From: Eubacteriaceae bacterium UBA6119
GTDB taxonomy: Bacteria; Bacillota; Clostridia; Eubacteriales; UBA1433
Length of the DNA: 64,000 bases
Assembly (NCBI GenBank): GCA_002423395.1
Contig: DIVZ01000005.1
Span: forward strand, 186,001-250,000
Reading direction: 5' to 3'
The translations under genes were made by a program, and so were the position numbers. This document shows, piece by piece, positions 27,634 to 35,819 of the stretch. The notes beneath the pieces are model-generated. The model worked only from the letters and a program-made list of their open reading frames with translations. It was not told the origin of the DNA and did no database searches. Numbering within the stretch: the stretch's first letter is position 1; each line of letters begins with the position of its first letter.

Positions 27634-29067
27634 ATGAAAATTACCTTGCATAATATCGGCATTATACAAGATTCAAATATTCAGTTAGACGGATTAACTG
27701 TTATTACTGGAGAAAATAATTCAGGTAAAACTACAGTTGGTAAAGTTTTATATTCTTTACTTGATGCAGTAACTAATATACAAAATAAAGCAATAAATGA
27801 TAGGAATTATTATATTGGGAAAAAATTAGATGAAATAAAATCAACTCTTGATTTTTTTCGATATCAATATATTTTAAGGGATCAAAAAATAGATCATCAT
27901 TTTGGGGATGAAGATTCAAAAATCAATATTCTATTTAGCAGTAGAAATTATAAATCTCAGTTACAAAATTCAGAACTAGAAAATTTTGCTCATGAATTAT
28001 TTGATGAATTATCATCTTTATATACTAAAATTGAAAATAATAAAGAAATTATAAATTATTATTCTAAATATATTTCTAAAAATGACCCTTTAATTGCAAC
28101 TAATATATTAAAGGAACAAATAAATAGAGCAAAAGATATTTTAAAAAATCTTTTTGATAATCTTGAAAAGGATTCTGAATTATTTGATTATACTAGAGAA
28201 AGTATAAATGAAACTTTGAGAATTGAATTTGCGAATCAAATTCAACCTGTAATTCAACCCATCAAAAAATCCAAAATTAAGTTAACAGGCGAAAATTCAA
28301 TTTATTTTGACATAGAAATAGTTGACAATAGAGTTGTAAATAATGGAAAACCGATATTTATTACTGCTCCATACCAAAAGACATACCTTATAGATAATCC
28401 ATTTATTATTGATGCCCCATCTAATATTAGATATATTAATTATAATGAAGTAGAGGTTAATGATTCTTTGTTAAATATCGGAAGAATACGCACTCATGAT
28501 CATAAACTTAGCCTTGTACTTCGAAATGGTAATCGTTCTACAGTATTTGAAAAAATGATATTAAATGAATATTTAGTTGAAATAAAAAAACAAATTGATC
28601 AAGTCATTCCAGGTGAATTTGAATTTAATCGCGAGGGTGATTATTATATACTAGATGGGAAAAAACTAAAAGTTGCCAATTTGGCTACTGGTTCAAAAAT
28701 GTTTTCAATACTAAAAATATTATTAGAAAATGGTGAAATTGACGAAACTACAATGCTTATTTTGGATGAACCAGAAGCTCATCTGCATCCAAGTTGGCAA
28801 AATAAGTTTGCTGAAATTATTGTTCTACTTGTAAAAGAGCTTAACACTAATATTTTGCTTACTACACATAGTCCAAACTTTATGCTTGCAATAGATGCCT
28901 ATATGAGAGAATATGATATATCATTAAAAACTAATTTTTATCAAACGAACTACCTAAAAAACGGTTTTGTTGAATATCAATGCGTAAATGATGATATGGG
29001 TAAAATATATGCAGACTTTATGAAATATTTATCAGAAGTAAAAGTTTTAAGGAATAAAAATTTATAA
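27634..29067 (+). CDS. AAA/ABC-type ATPase (OLD-like), putative defence ATPase
   Basis: A 477-residue ATPase of the SMC/OLD/RecF-like group. It begins MKITLHNIGIIQ, has a Walker A GENNSGKTT at residues 26-34, a long helical and charged insertion (about 55-215), an ABC-signature-like segment LATGSKMFS near 350, Walker B MLILDEPEAHLHP near 375, and a switch histidine in TTHSPNF near 409. No TOPRIM domain follows, unlike full-length OLD/GajA proteins, so any effector must be separate. The next gene, 16 nt downstream, is the natural partner. Its AT content is well above its neighbours'. Pairs of such an ATPase with a small effector are a recurring design in anti-phage systems (Septu, PARIS); assignment to defence is inference. 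Confidence 0.8.
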   Translation: MKITLHNIGIIQDSNIQLDGLTVITGENNSGKTTVGKVLYSLLDAVTNIQNKAINDRNYYIGKKLDEIKSTLDFFRYQYILRDQKIDHHFGDEDSKINILFSSRNYKSQLQNSELENFAHELFDELSSLYTKIENNKEIINYYSKYISKNDPLIATNILKEQINRAKDILKNLFDNLEKDSELFDYTRESINETLRIEFANQIQPVIQPIKKSKIKLTGENSIYFDIEIVDNRVVNNGKPIFITAPYQKTYLIDNPFIIDAPSNIRYINYNEVEVNDSLLNIGRIRTHDHKLSLVLRNGNRSTVFEKMILNEYLVEIKKQIDQVIPGEFEFNREGDYYILDGKKLKVANLATGSKMFSILKILLENGEIDETTMLILDEPEAHLHPSWQNKFAEIIVLLVKELNTNILLTTHSPNFMLAIDAYMREYDISLKTNFYQTNYLKNGFVEYQCVNDDMGKIYADFMKYLSEVKVLRNKNL

Positions 29068-29083
29068 TATTAGGTAATAGATT

Positions 29084-29767
29084 ATGATTGATAGGGATTT
29101 ATGTAATTATTCAAAAAACAATTGGCAACATTTTATTTGTACTATTGCTGAAATTTCTAAAAATAGCAACAATGGTTCAATCGTAAAAAGTGAAAAAAAA
29201 ATTTATAATTTTGATAAAATAACAAAAAATTTATATTCAAATGGTAATTGTCCTGCTTCAGCTGATGGCCTTGATATAACAAACAAAATATTTGAATTAA
29301 TTGAATTTAAATCTGGGTTTAAAAAAAGAATTAGTAAAAAAAATTTTGATTATGAAAAAGCTAAATGTGAACATCTAGGAGATTTATGTAGGCATTATTG
29401 GGACCTCTTCTACAAAAATCAAGAAAATGAAACTAAACAGTTAATAGCGTCCATAAAATTTAAAGCAATAGAAAGTTACATAGTTTTAGAGAAGAAAATA
29501 TTTCCATGTTGCAATATGTTAAAGGATAATAATAAAGCAAAAGTTAAGCTAACAATAGTGATTGATGAAGACGAGCTTGATAACATGGAAGATACATTAG
29601 CAGAACTCTCTGGGCAATCTGCTGAACCTAATAATTGTTATGGCCAAATAAAACAAGCCTTAAAACGAATGCAAAATCAAACTGATGCGCTTGGCAATGA
29701 TTACTTTTATGATAATATTAATGTTTTATCAGCAGAAGATTTTTATAACCAAATAGAAAAAACATGA
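29084..29767 (+). CDS. Uncharacterised partner protein, possible PD-(D/E)XK nuclease
   Basis: I do not recognise this 227-residue protein. It is AT-rich in DNA and Lys/Asn-rich in protein. The notable segment is residues 37-76: Glu37 in KSEKKIYNF, Asp61 in SADGLD, and Glu74-Phe-Lys76 in ELIEFKSGF. This has the E...D...ExK order of a PD-(D/E)XK nuclease core. The C-terminal half is helical, with an acidic stretch IDEDELDNMED near 163-173. It is not the HNH type of PtuB and does not look like the DUF4435 effector of PARIS. It sits 16 nt after the ATPase gene with no terminator between, so the two form an operon. Nuclease activity is a hypothesis. Confidence 0.6.
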   Translation: MIDRDLCNYSKNNWQHFICTIAEISKNSNNGSIVKSEKKIYNFDKITKNLYSNGNCPASADGLDITNKIFELIEFKSGFKKRISKKNFDYEKAKCEHLGDLCRHYWDLFYKNQENETKQLIASIKFKAIESYIVLEKKIFPCCNMLKDNNKAKVKLTIVIDEDELDNMEDTLAELSGQSAEPNNCYGQIKQALKRMQNQTDALGNDYFYDNINVLSAEDFYNQIEKT

Positions 29768-29877
29768 AAATAAATTATATAAATTAAACAAAAATGTTAT
29801 ATGAAGTAATTTTTTAATCAGATATGAAGATTAATTTTAATTCTTTCGCGAATAATATAATAAATCTCATTATACAT

Positions 29878-30105
29878 TTATATTTGAATTCTCTCCATAT
29901 ACAATACCCCATAATCCCTTTTTGCTTTAAGCACAAAATCAAAGCAGTCTGCTTTTGTGAAAAGATAAAAATCTTCTACAGGCGTTCATTCACTATTTAA
30001 TGGAATAATAATCTTGCGCCATTATACGTTTTAATCACTATACCTCAAGTAATCCATACCCTCATTTATTTTTCATATATATTTAGCGCAAATTTCATAC
30101 TTTAC
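29878..30105 (-). pseudogene. Decayed gene remnant
   Basis: On the minus strand, 29878-29985 reads as an open, protein-like C-terminus (EDFYLFTKADCFDF, then VLKAKRDYGVLYMERIQI and a stop). Going upstream it is broken by a TGA at 29986-29988, and the similar-looking coding continues in other frames (IIIPLNSE; GIVIKTYNGARLLF) up to about 30105. The amino-acid composition looks coding while the frames are interrupted, which suggests a degraded gene of unknown family. The rest of the 476-nt gap (29768-30243) holds no other gene I can support. Confidence 0.4.
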
Positions 30106-30243
30106 ATCTAATCGGTATACTAATATCAGAAAAATAACTTTTATTATATCCAATATTATAAATGAGCATTTTATATGATAAAATATAATGAACATTAAAC
30201 GTTTAACTATTTTAATTTAAATAATTGAGAGGTAGTAATAATT

Positions 30244-31713
30244 ATGAGAATTAAAAACGCGGATACGCTGACATCTCACGGCAATATTAAGGGACGTAGG
30301 GATATGGTTGAAATTTTGGAAGCGGGACTGCAGGCAGGCGACCCAGACGTAAACTTGAAAAAACTTGTACGTATTGAAGGCAAAACGCTGTATGTAGGAA
30401 ACCCGCTTTTTGAATGCAACGCTGACCCCAGAGCAGGAATAACCGAGTATAATCTAGACGAAATTGACAGAATTTATGTTGTAGGAGCAGGAAAGGGCAT
30501 TCAGAGAATTGCCATTGCATTTGAGGAAGTGCTGGGCGATTACCTCACAGGGGGACACATTATATGCAAATACGGCGATGATACGGATGAGCTAAAAAAA
30601 ATCACTTACACCCACGCCGCGCATCCGACTCCCGATGAAAACTGCATTGTTGGATGCAAAAAAATACTTGAGTTTACAGAAGACATAACAGAAAACGATT
30701 TGGTATTCACAATGGCGGGCAACGGCGTGTCTGCTTTGCTGACGTACCCCGTAGACGGAATATCCATACAGGATGTAATAGACCTCACATATATGATGCA
30801 GATAGAAAAAGGCGTGCCGACAGTGCAGCTTAATACTATCAGAAACCATATAGACGTAATGAAAAGCGGCAGAATTACAAAAAAATTCCAGCCCGCGAAA
30901 ATGGTGCATATTGTAGCAATTGATGTAAACACCGATTATCATACACCTTTGCCTCATACATATGACAGTTTTATGTCAAAAAATATTTGGCTGCATTTTC
31001 TTCCCGACAGTTCTTATTTTAAAGACGCTGTTGATGTTCTGTCGCACTGGGATGCGTGGGATAAGTGCCCGCAGTCAATAAAAGATTACATATTGCTTGC
31101 GCCCGAGGATAATGAAACGGTTAAATTTGACGAATTTAAAACGTTCAATGACTTCAGAGTATTTGGGATTATGCCCAATAAAATCGGTCCTGTTCCTATG
31201 GCAATGAAGAAAGCTAAAGAGCTGGGCTATAACGCGGTTATGCTTACTGATTCGCATCAGTGCGAAGCGAGTCAGCAGGGACTGTTTGTCGGAACTATGG
31301 CTCTTTCTTCAGAGCGGCATAACACTCCGTTTGCACCGCCTGCAGCGCTATTTTCAACAGGCGAAATGGTGGTAACGGTAGGGGAGGGTAAATGCGTAGG
31401 CGGAAGAACTCAGGAATACGCGCTTGCTTCTGTGTTTAAAATTGCTGGCAGTGAAAAAATAGTAATGGCGGCATGCGATACCGACGGAACGGACGGACCG
31501 GGAGGATTTATCGCTGATGAGGCGCCTAAATGCTTATCTGGCGCGATTGTTGACGGGTACACGGTAGCCGAGGCTAAAGAGCAAAATGTGGATATACGCG
31601 CGGGACTTAAGAGCCATAACACATCAGCGGTGCATTGGGCGCTGAAAAACGGAATATACGCGACCCAAAGCATAAGCGTGCTTGACCTTAATGTTACGCT
31701 TATAATGGAATAA
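30244..31713 (+). CDS. Glycerate 2-kinase-like protein (DUF4147/MOFRL)
   Basis: A 489-residue protein of the GckA/TtuD-type glycerate kinase family. The N-terminal DUF4147 domain has VVGAGKGIQRIA near residue 80 and AGNGVSALLTYP near 158. The C-terminal MOFRL domain has GGRTQEYAL near 385 and DTDGTDGPGGF near 410. Such enzymes phosphorylate D-glycerate to 2-phosphoglycerate; older annotations call them hydroxypyruvate reductase. A start with GAGAGGTAGTAATAATT upstream is reasonable. The enolase-like gene follows after 39 nt, so the pair would take glycerate to phosphoenolpyruvate. The exact substrate is inferred. Confidence 0.8.
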   Translation: MRIKNADTLTSHGNIKGRRDMVEILEAGLQAGDPDVNLKKLVRIEGKTLYVGNPLFECNADPRAGITEYNLDEIDRIYVVGAGKGIQRIAIAFEEVLGDYLTGGHIICKYGDDTDELKKITYTHAAHPTPDENCIVGCKKILEFTEDITENDLVFTMAGNGVSALLTYPVDGISIQDVIDLTYMMQIEKGVPTVQLNTIRNHIDVMKSGRITKKFQPAKMVHIVAIDVNTDYHTPLPHTYDSFMSKNIWLHFLPDSSYFKDAVDVLSHWDAWDKCPQSIKDYILLAPEDNETVKFDEFKTFNDFRVFGIMPNKIGPVPMAMKKAKELGYNAVMLTDSHQCEASQQGLFVGTMALSSERHNTPFAPPAALFSTGEMVVTVGEGKCVGGRTQEYALASVFKIAGSEKIVMAACDTDGTDGPGGFIADEAPKCLSGAIVDGYTVAEAKEQNVDIRAGLKSHNTSAVHWALKNGIYATQSISVLDLNVTLIME

Positions 31714-31752
31714 TTTAATAAAATATATGTTTTTATATAAGGAGTGAGATAT

Positions 31753-33042
31753 ATGTCAGATTCTAAAATAGTATCTGTGCGAGCGCAGCAAGTTTACACA
31801 AAAAGAGGACATCCCGGAATTGAAGCCATTGTAAAAACGGCTGACGGGTCCGAAGGGCGGGGAATGTGCACTTCGGGTATTTCCATAGGAACGCATGAAG
31901 TTAAATTCACTTTCGACGGCGGAGAGAAATGGAAGGGCAAAGGGGTAATGGGCGCCGTTAAAAATGTAAATGAAATAATAGGTCCGGCCATTATCGGGCT
32001 TGACGCTTCAAAGCAAGCCGAGATTGACCACAGCCTTATAAATATTGTACCCAACGCAAAAGGAGAGCTTGGCGGCAACGCAATAGCGGCGGTATCTGCC
32101 GCGGTGCTGAAAGCGGGAGCGAAGTCCCTCGGCATACCGCTGTACCGTCATATAGGCGGGGCGAACGCAATGTATCTGCCTGTTCCAGGAGTAGGTTTAT
32201 TTATGGGCGATAAGAGGTATGGCGGCGGAGTTACAACACCATATCCCAAACCGACTAATTCGATATTATGCTATGATTTTGAAACATTTGCCGACGCGTC
32301 ATACGCCGCTTGGGAAATTTACGAATTATGGCAGGAAGAGATGCAAAAACTTTATTATGACGCTACAAAATCGGATCACGACTTTTTCGTAGTGCCCAGA
32401 GGCGTTGTAAAATCCGATGAAGAGCTTTGGGAAATATGCGCGAAAGTTATTCAGGATGCCGGTTATGAAGGCAGAGCAGGCATACAGATGGACGTTGCCG
32501 CGGACACTTATTTTGACAGGGAAGAGAAATTATACAGAGGCTTGTTCTCATCTAAGAAGATGACAAAAGAAGAGCTGATGAAATATTATCAGAAGATAGT
32601 GAAAAATTATCCGATAGTATGCATTGAGGATCCGTTCAACGAAGACGATTATGACGCTCACGCGGAACTGACGAGCCTTGTGGATATTCAGATTGTAGGC
32701 GACGATTTGTTTACTACGATGAAAGAAAGGGTTGCCCACGGCGCGTCTATGGGTGCGGCAAACTGCGTACTGCTTAAAGTAAACCAGGTCGGAACAATAA
32801 CGGAAGCGCTTGAGATGATACAGCTTGCGTATAAGTACGGATATGGAATAATGCCGTGCGAAAGCAGAGGCGAAGGCGTTGACATAGCCGACTACTGCGT
32901 AGGCATCAATGCGGGCAGCGTGCGTGAGCAGGCTATAGGGGAGATAGGCAACAGGTTTTTGGAAATTGAACAGGAACTGGGGCATTCAGGAAAGTTTATA
33001 GGTAAAATGGGGCTTAAAGGCAAGAGGTTTCAGACGTTTTAG
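31753..33042 (+). CDS. Divergent enolase-family protein
   Basis: A 429-residue enolase-superfamily protein. It keeps the N-terminal enolase pattern (GKGVMGAVKNVNEIIGPAI, GGNAIAAVSAAVLKAGAKSLG), the metal site region IEDPFNEDD near residue 294, GDDLF, and the catalytic lysine in LLKVNQVGT near 342. The usual active-site SHRSGETED segment is replaced by CESRGEGVDIADY, so the histidine/serine pair that binds phosphate is altered. It could be a true phosphopyruvate hydratase of a divergent clade or act on another 2-phospho acid. The ATG at 31753 follows AAGGAG. It forms an operon with the glycerate 2-kinase-like gene and is closed by a terminator. Confidence 0.8.
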   Translation: MSDSKIVSVRAQQVYTKRGHPGIEAIVKTADGSEGRGMCTSGISIGTHEVKFTFDGGEKWKGKGVMGAVKNVNEIIGPAIIGLDASKQAEIDHSLINIVPNAKGELGGNAIAAVSAAVLKAGAKSLGIPLYRHIGGANAMYLPVPGVGLFMGDKRYGGGVTTPYPKPTNSILCYDFETFADASYAAWEIYELWQEEMQKLYYDATKSDHDFFVVPRGVVKSDEELWEICAKVIQDAGYEGRAGIQMDVAADTYFDREEKLYRGLFSSKKMTKEELMKYYQKIVKNYPIVCIEDPFNEDDYDAHAELTSLVDIQIVGDDLFTTMKERVAHGASMGAANCVLLKVNQVGTITEALEMIQLAYKYGYGIMPCESRGEGVDIADYCVGINAGSVREQAIGEIGNRFLEIEQELGHSGKFIGKMGLKGKRFQTF

Positions 33043-33062
33043 TTTATAAATTACAGTTTAAT

Positions 33063-33103
33063 AAAATACTCTAATGCTTGTATGGCTTAGAGTATTTTTG
33101 TAT
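33063..33103 (+). terminator. Terminator after the enolase-like gene
   Basis: A 12-bp stem AAAATACTCTAA/TTAGAGTATTTT with a 12-nt loop (33063-33098) is followed by more T residues. Confidence 0.85.
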
Positions 33104-33132
33104 TTTTAGTTATGTTACATTAATATTGTCTA

Positions 33133-33172
33133 TTGATAATATTTCAATTTTAGAATATAGTTAAACTATATT
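33133..33172 (+). promoter_or_regulatory. Promoter and palindromic operator of the R-M operon
   Basis: TTGATA (33133-33138) and TATAGT (33156-33161) are spaced by 17 nt. A perfect inverted repeat, AATATAGT TAA ACTATATT (33154-33172), covers the -10 box. This placement is typical of a repressor site and suggests the operon is autoregulated. Confidence 0.6.
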
Positions 33173-33189
33173 TGTGTTTGAGGTCAATT

Positions 33190-34119
33190 ATGAAATATCC
33201 AGCCGATAATAAAATACAAAAGCCACAACTTAAACCATTCGTAAAATGGGCAGGTGGAAAAAGCCAGCTTCTTGATGATATAAGAATGATGTATCCTAAT
33301 GAACTTGGAGATACGATAACGAAATATGCAGAGCCTTTTATTGGAGGAGGGGCTGTGCTTTTTGATATACTTTCTAATTACTCATTAAATGAATTATATA
33401 TTAGTGACATAAACTCTGAACTTATTAATACATATAAAATTATTCGTGATGAAGTTATAAAACTTATCGAACAGCTTAATTTAATACAGTCTGATTATAA
33501 ACAGATGGATACAGATAATCGCAAAAAATATTATTATGAAAAGCGAGAAAGATTTAACGAGCTTAAAATAAATGGGGATGAAGATGTAAATATTGAGAAA
33601 GCTGCTTTATTTATTTTTTTAAATAAAACTTGCTTTAATGGATTATATCGTGTAAATAAAAAAGGATTTTTTAATGTGCCTATTGGTTCATATAAAAATC
33701 CAAGCATATGTGATGAAAAAAATCTCTTAAACATATCAAAAGCACTTAAAAATGTTAAAATAGTATGCAGTGATTATAAAGAATCGGCTTCATTTATAGA
33801 TAATAATACTTTTGTTTATTTTGATCCGCCTTATCGCCCAATAACAGAAACTTCATCTTTTACATCATATAGCGAAAATTTATTTGACGATAAAGCACAG
33901 ATAGAACTAGCTGAATTTGTTCAGAAAATGACTTATAAAGGAGCCAAAATAATTGTAAGTAATTCTGATCCCAAAAATTCATCAACAGAAGATGAATTTT
34001 TGGATGATTTGTATAAAAAACATAAAATTAAAAGAGTATATGCTAATAGAATGATAAATTGTAATGGCGAATTACGCGGAAAAATTAATGAGTTATTAAT
34101 ATCAAATTTTAGGGAGTAA
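33190..34119 (+). CDS. DpnII-type adenine-N6 DNA methyltransferase (Dam family)
   Basis: A 309-residue class alpha (D12) methyltransferase related to Dam and DpnM, expected to methylate adenine in GATC. Motif I is KPFVKWAGGK at residues 15-24 with FIGGG following near residue 49, and the catalytic motif IV is DPPY at 212-215. SNSDP lies near 257. The ATG at 33190 is favoured over the in-frame codon at 33172, which lies inside the operator palindrome. The restriction endonuclease gene starts 3 nt after the stop. Together they protect the host and cut unmodified DNA. The DpnII assignment of the neighbour makes GATC the likely site. Confidence 0.9.
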   Translation: MKYPADNKIQKPQLKPFVKWAGGKSQLLDDIRMMYPNELGDTITKYAEPFIGGGAVLFDILSNYSLNELYISDINSELINTYKIIRDEVIKLIEQLNLIQSDYKQMDTDNRKKYYYEKRERFNELKINGDEDVNIEKAALFIFLNKTCFNGLYRVNKKGFFNVPIGSYKNPSICDEKNLLNISKALKNVKIVCSDYKESASFIDNNTFVYFDPPYRPITETSSFTSYSENLFDDKAQIELAEFVQKMTYKGAKIIVSNSDPKNSSTEDEFLDDLYKKHKIKRVYANRMINCNGELRGKINELLISNFRE

Positions 34120-34122
34120 ATA

Positions 34123-34983
34123 ATGAGTAGAGATTTTAATAAATGGCTTTCAACATTTCGAATAAGTATAGCCGACTATAAATACTACATAGATTTTGAA
34201 AAAGTACACAATAACATTAACAATATTAAGACTGAGTTAAATATTCTTAATTCATTAATTGGTTCAAAGAATATTGAAAATGAATTTGAAATTTTAGTGA
34301 AGAGATATCCAGAAATATTGAAGTGTATCCCAATACTTCTAGCTGTGCGAGCAAACGAAATAAATGCTATTGATGAAGATGGAGAATATGTGTATTCATT
34401 TAAGAAAATAAATTATTCAACGGAGCAATACAAAGTCTTTATGAATAAAACTGGTCTTTTTGATTTGTTGCAAAATCATATTATAAGTAATCTTGTTGAT
34501 TATGCCACAGGGGTTGAGACAGGAATGGATTCAAATGGGAGGAAAAACCGCGGCGGACATTTAATGGAAAATTTAGTTGAAAGGCATATTAAAAAAGCAG
34601 GTTTTATTAAGGACAAAACATATTTTAAAGAATTAAAAATACATCAAATAGAAAAAATGTTTAATATAGATTTATCGGCTATATCTAATAATGGTAAAAC
34701 TGTCAAACGGTTTGACTTTGTAGTTAAAACAAAAGAAATGATATACGCTATTGAGACTAATTTTTATTCTGGTGGAGGGTCAAAACTCAATGAAACAGCA
34801 AGAAGCTATAAACAAATTGCTCAAGAAGCTGATAAAATAAATGGGTTTACATTTGTTTGGGTTACAGATGGTATAGGATGGAAAGACGCTAGAAATAATC
34901 TTGAAGAGACATTTGATGCACTAGATACCATATATAATATTAAAGATATGGAAGATGGTATTATGAACATATTGTTTGTTTAG
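34123..34983 (+). CDS. DpnII-type restriction endonuclease
   Basis: A 286-residue protein matching the DpnII/MboI family of type II enzymes that cut unmethylated GATC. Characteristic blocks include RNRGGHLMENLVE-like KNRGGHLMENLVE near residue 145, KRFDFVVKTKEMIYAIETNFYSGGGSKLNE near 200-229, and TFVWVTDGIGW near 247. Within these, D...E-T-N-F is the expected PD-(D/E)XK-type centre. It is packed between two methyltransferase genes (3 nt upstream, overlapping or abutting downstream). DNA is AT-rich compared with housekeeping neighbours. Specificity is inferred from family membership. Confidence 0.9.
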   Translation: MSRDFNKWLSTFRISIADYKYYIDFEKVHNNINNIKTELNILNSLIGSKNIENEFEILVKRYPEILKCIPILLAVRANEINAIDEDGEYVYSFKKINYSTEQYKVFMNKTGLFDLLQNHIISNLVDYATGVETGMDSNGRKNRGGHLMENLVERHIKKAGFIKDKTYFKELKIHQIEKMFNIDLSAISNNGKTVKRFDFVVKTKEMIYAIETNFYSGGGSKLNETARSYKQIAQEADKINGFTFVWVTDGIGWKDARNNLEETFDALDTIYNIKDMEDGIMNILFV

Positions 34984-34992
34984 GTGTATAAA

Positions 34993-35739
34993 GTGGCTGA
35001 TAAGAAGATAACCAAATGGGAACCGGATAATTTTGAACTTGAAATGAATACAGTGTGGAGCTTTCCTGACAGAGGGAATTGGGCAACACATGACGCAAAG
35101 TATCGAGGGAATTGGTCGCCATATATTCCGAGAAATCTTTTATTAAGATATTCTGCTGAAGGAGATTTGGTGCTAGATCAGTTTGCAGGAGGGGGTACGA
35201 CTCTTGTTGAAGCAAAATTGCTAAATAGAAATATTATCGGAGTAGATGTAAATACAGAAGCGCTAGAGAGATGCAAAGAAAAATGCAATTTTGAAAGAGA
35301 AAATGGGGGTACAGTTGATATATTTGAAGGTGACGCAAGAAATCTTGATTTTATATCTGATAATAGTATTGACTTTATTTGCACCCATCCTCCATATGCG
35401 AATATAATTCAATACAGTGAAGATATAAAAGATGATATATCTCATTTAAATGTTAAAGACTTTTTAAAAGAAATGCAAAACGTAGCTAAAGAGTGTTATC
35501 GTGTTATAAAAAAGGATAAATTCTGCGCTATATTAATGGGTGATACGAGACAAAAAGGACATGTTATCCCAATGAGTTTTGAGGTAATGAAAATCTTTGA
35601 AGCAGTTGGATTTAAAACAAAAGAAATTATTATTAAAGAACAGCATAATTGTAAGGCAACTGGATATTGGAAAACAAATAGCATAAAATATAATTTTCTA
35701 TTATTAGCTCATGAATACCTATTTGTTTTTAAAAAATAA
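34993..35739 (+). CDS. Second DNA methyltransferase, permuted motif order
   Basis: A 248-residue SAM-dependent methyltransferase. The order is target-domain-like HDAKYRGNWSPYIPRN near residue 30, then motif I DQFAGGGTTLVEAK (FAGGGTT from residue 64), then IGVDVN, then a catalytic THPPY at 131-135. Classical DpnA, the second methylase of DpnII loci, has DPPY first and the SAM motif last, so this is a different, permuted type (TRM11/N4-N6 methylase-like). The GTG at 34993 is preferred because AGGTG (34982-34986) is its ribosome binding site; the GTG at 34984 directly follows the previous stop. Whether it modifies GATC, another site, or cytosine N4 cannot be read here. Confidence 0.8.
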   Translation: MADKKITKWEPDNFELEMNTVWSFPDRGNWATHDAKYRGNWSPYIPRNLLLRYSAEGDLVLDQFAGGGTTLVEAKLLNRNIIGVDVNTEALERCKEKCNFERENGGTVDIFEGDARNLDFISDNSIDFICTHPPYANIIQYSEDIKDDISHLNVKDFLKEMQNVAKECYRVIKKDKFCAILMGDTRQKGHVIPMSFEVMKIFEAVGFKTKEIIIKEQHNCKATGYWKTNSIKYNFLLLAHEYLFVFKK

Positions 35740-35743
35740 TTAC

Positions 35744-35777
35744 AAAGAACACATATTATATGTGTTCTTTTTTTATT
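35744..35777 (+). terminator. Terminator after the R-M operon
   Basis: A 12-bp stem AAAGAACACATA/TATGTGTTCTTT with loop TTA (35744-35770) is followed by a T-run. Confidence 0.93.
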
Positions 35778-35819
35778 ATCAATATGATATGCTGTAATTA
35801 TTATTTCAGCGGAGCATAT

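Noticed and set aside
27391..30243. A complete mobile element behind guaA
   Set aside because: No integrase, recombinase or transposase, and only an imperfect 15-nt near-repeat. It is kept as a finding, not as an element.
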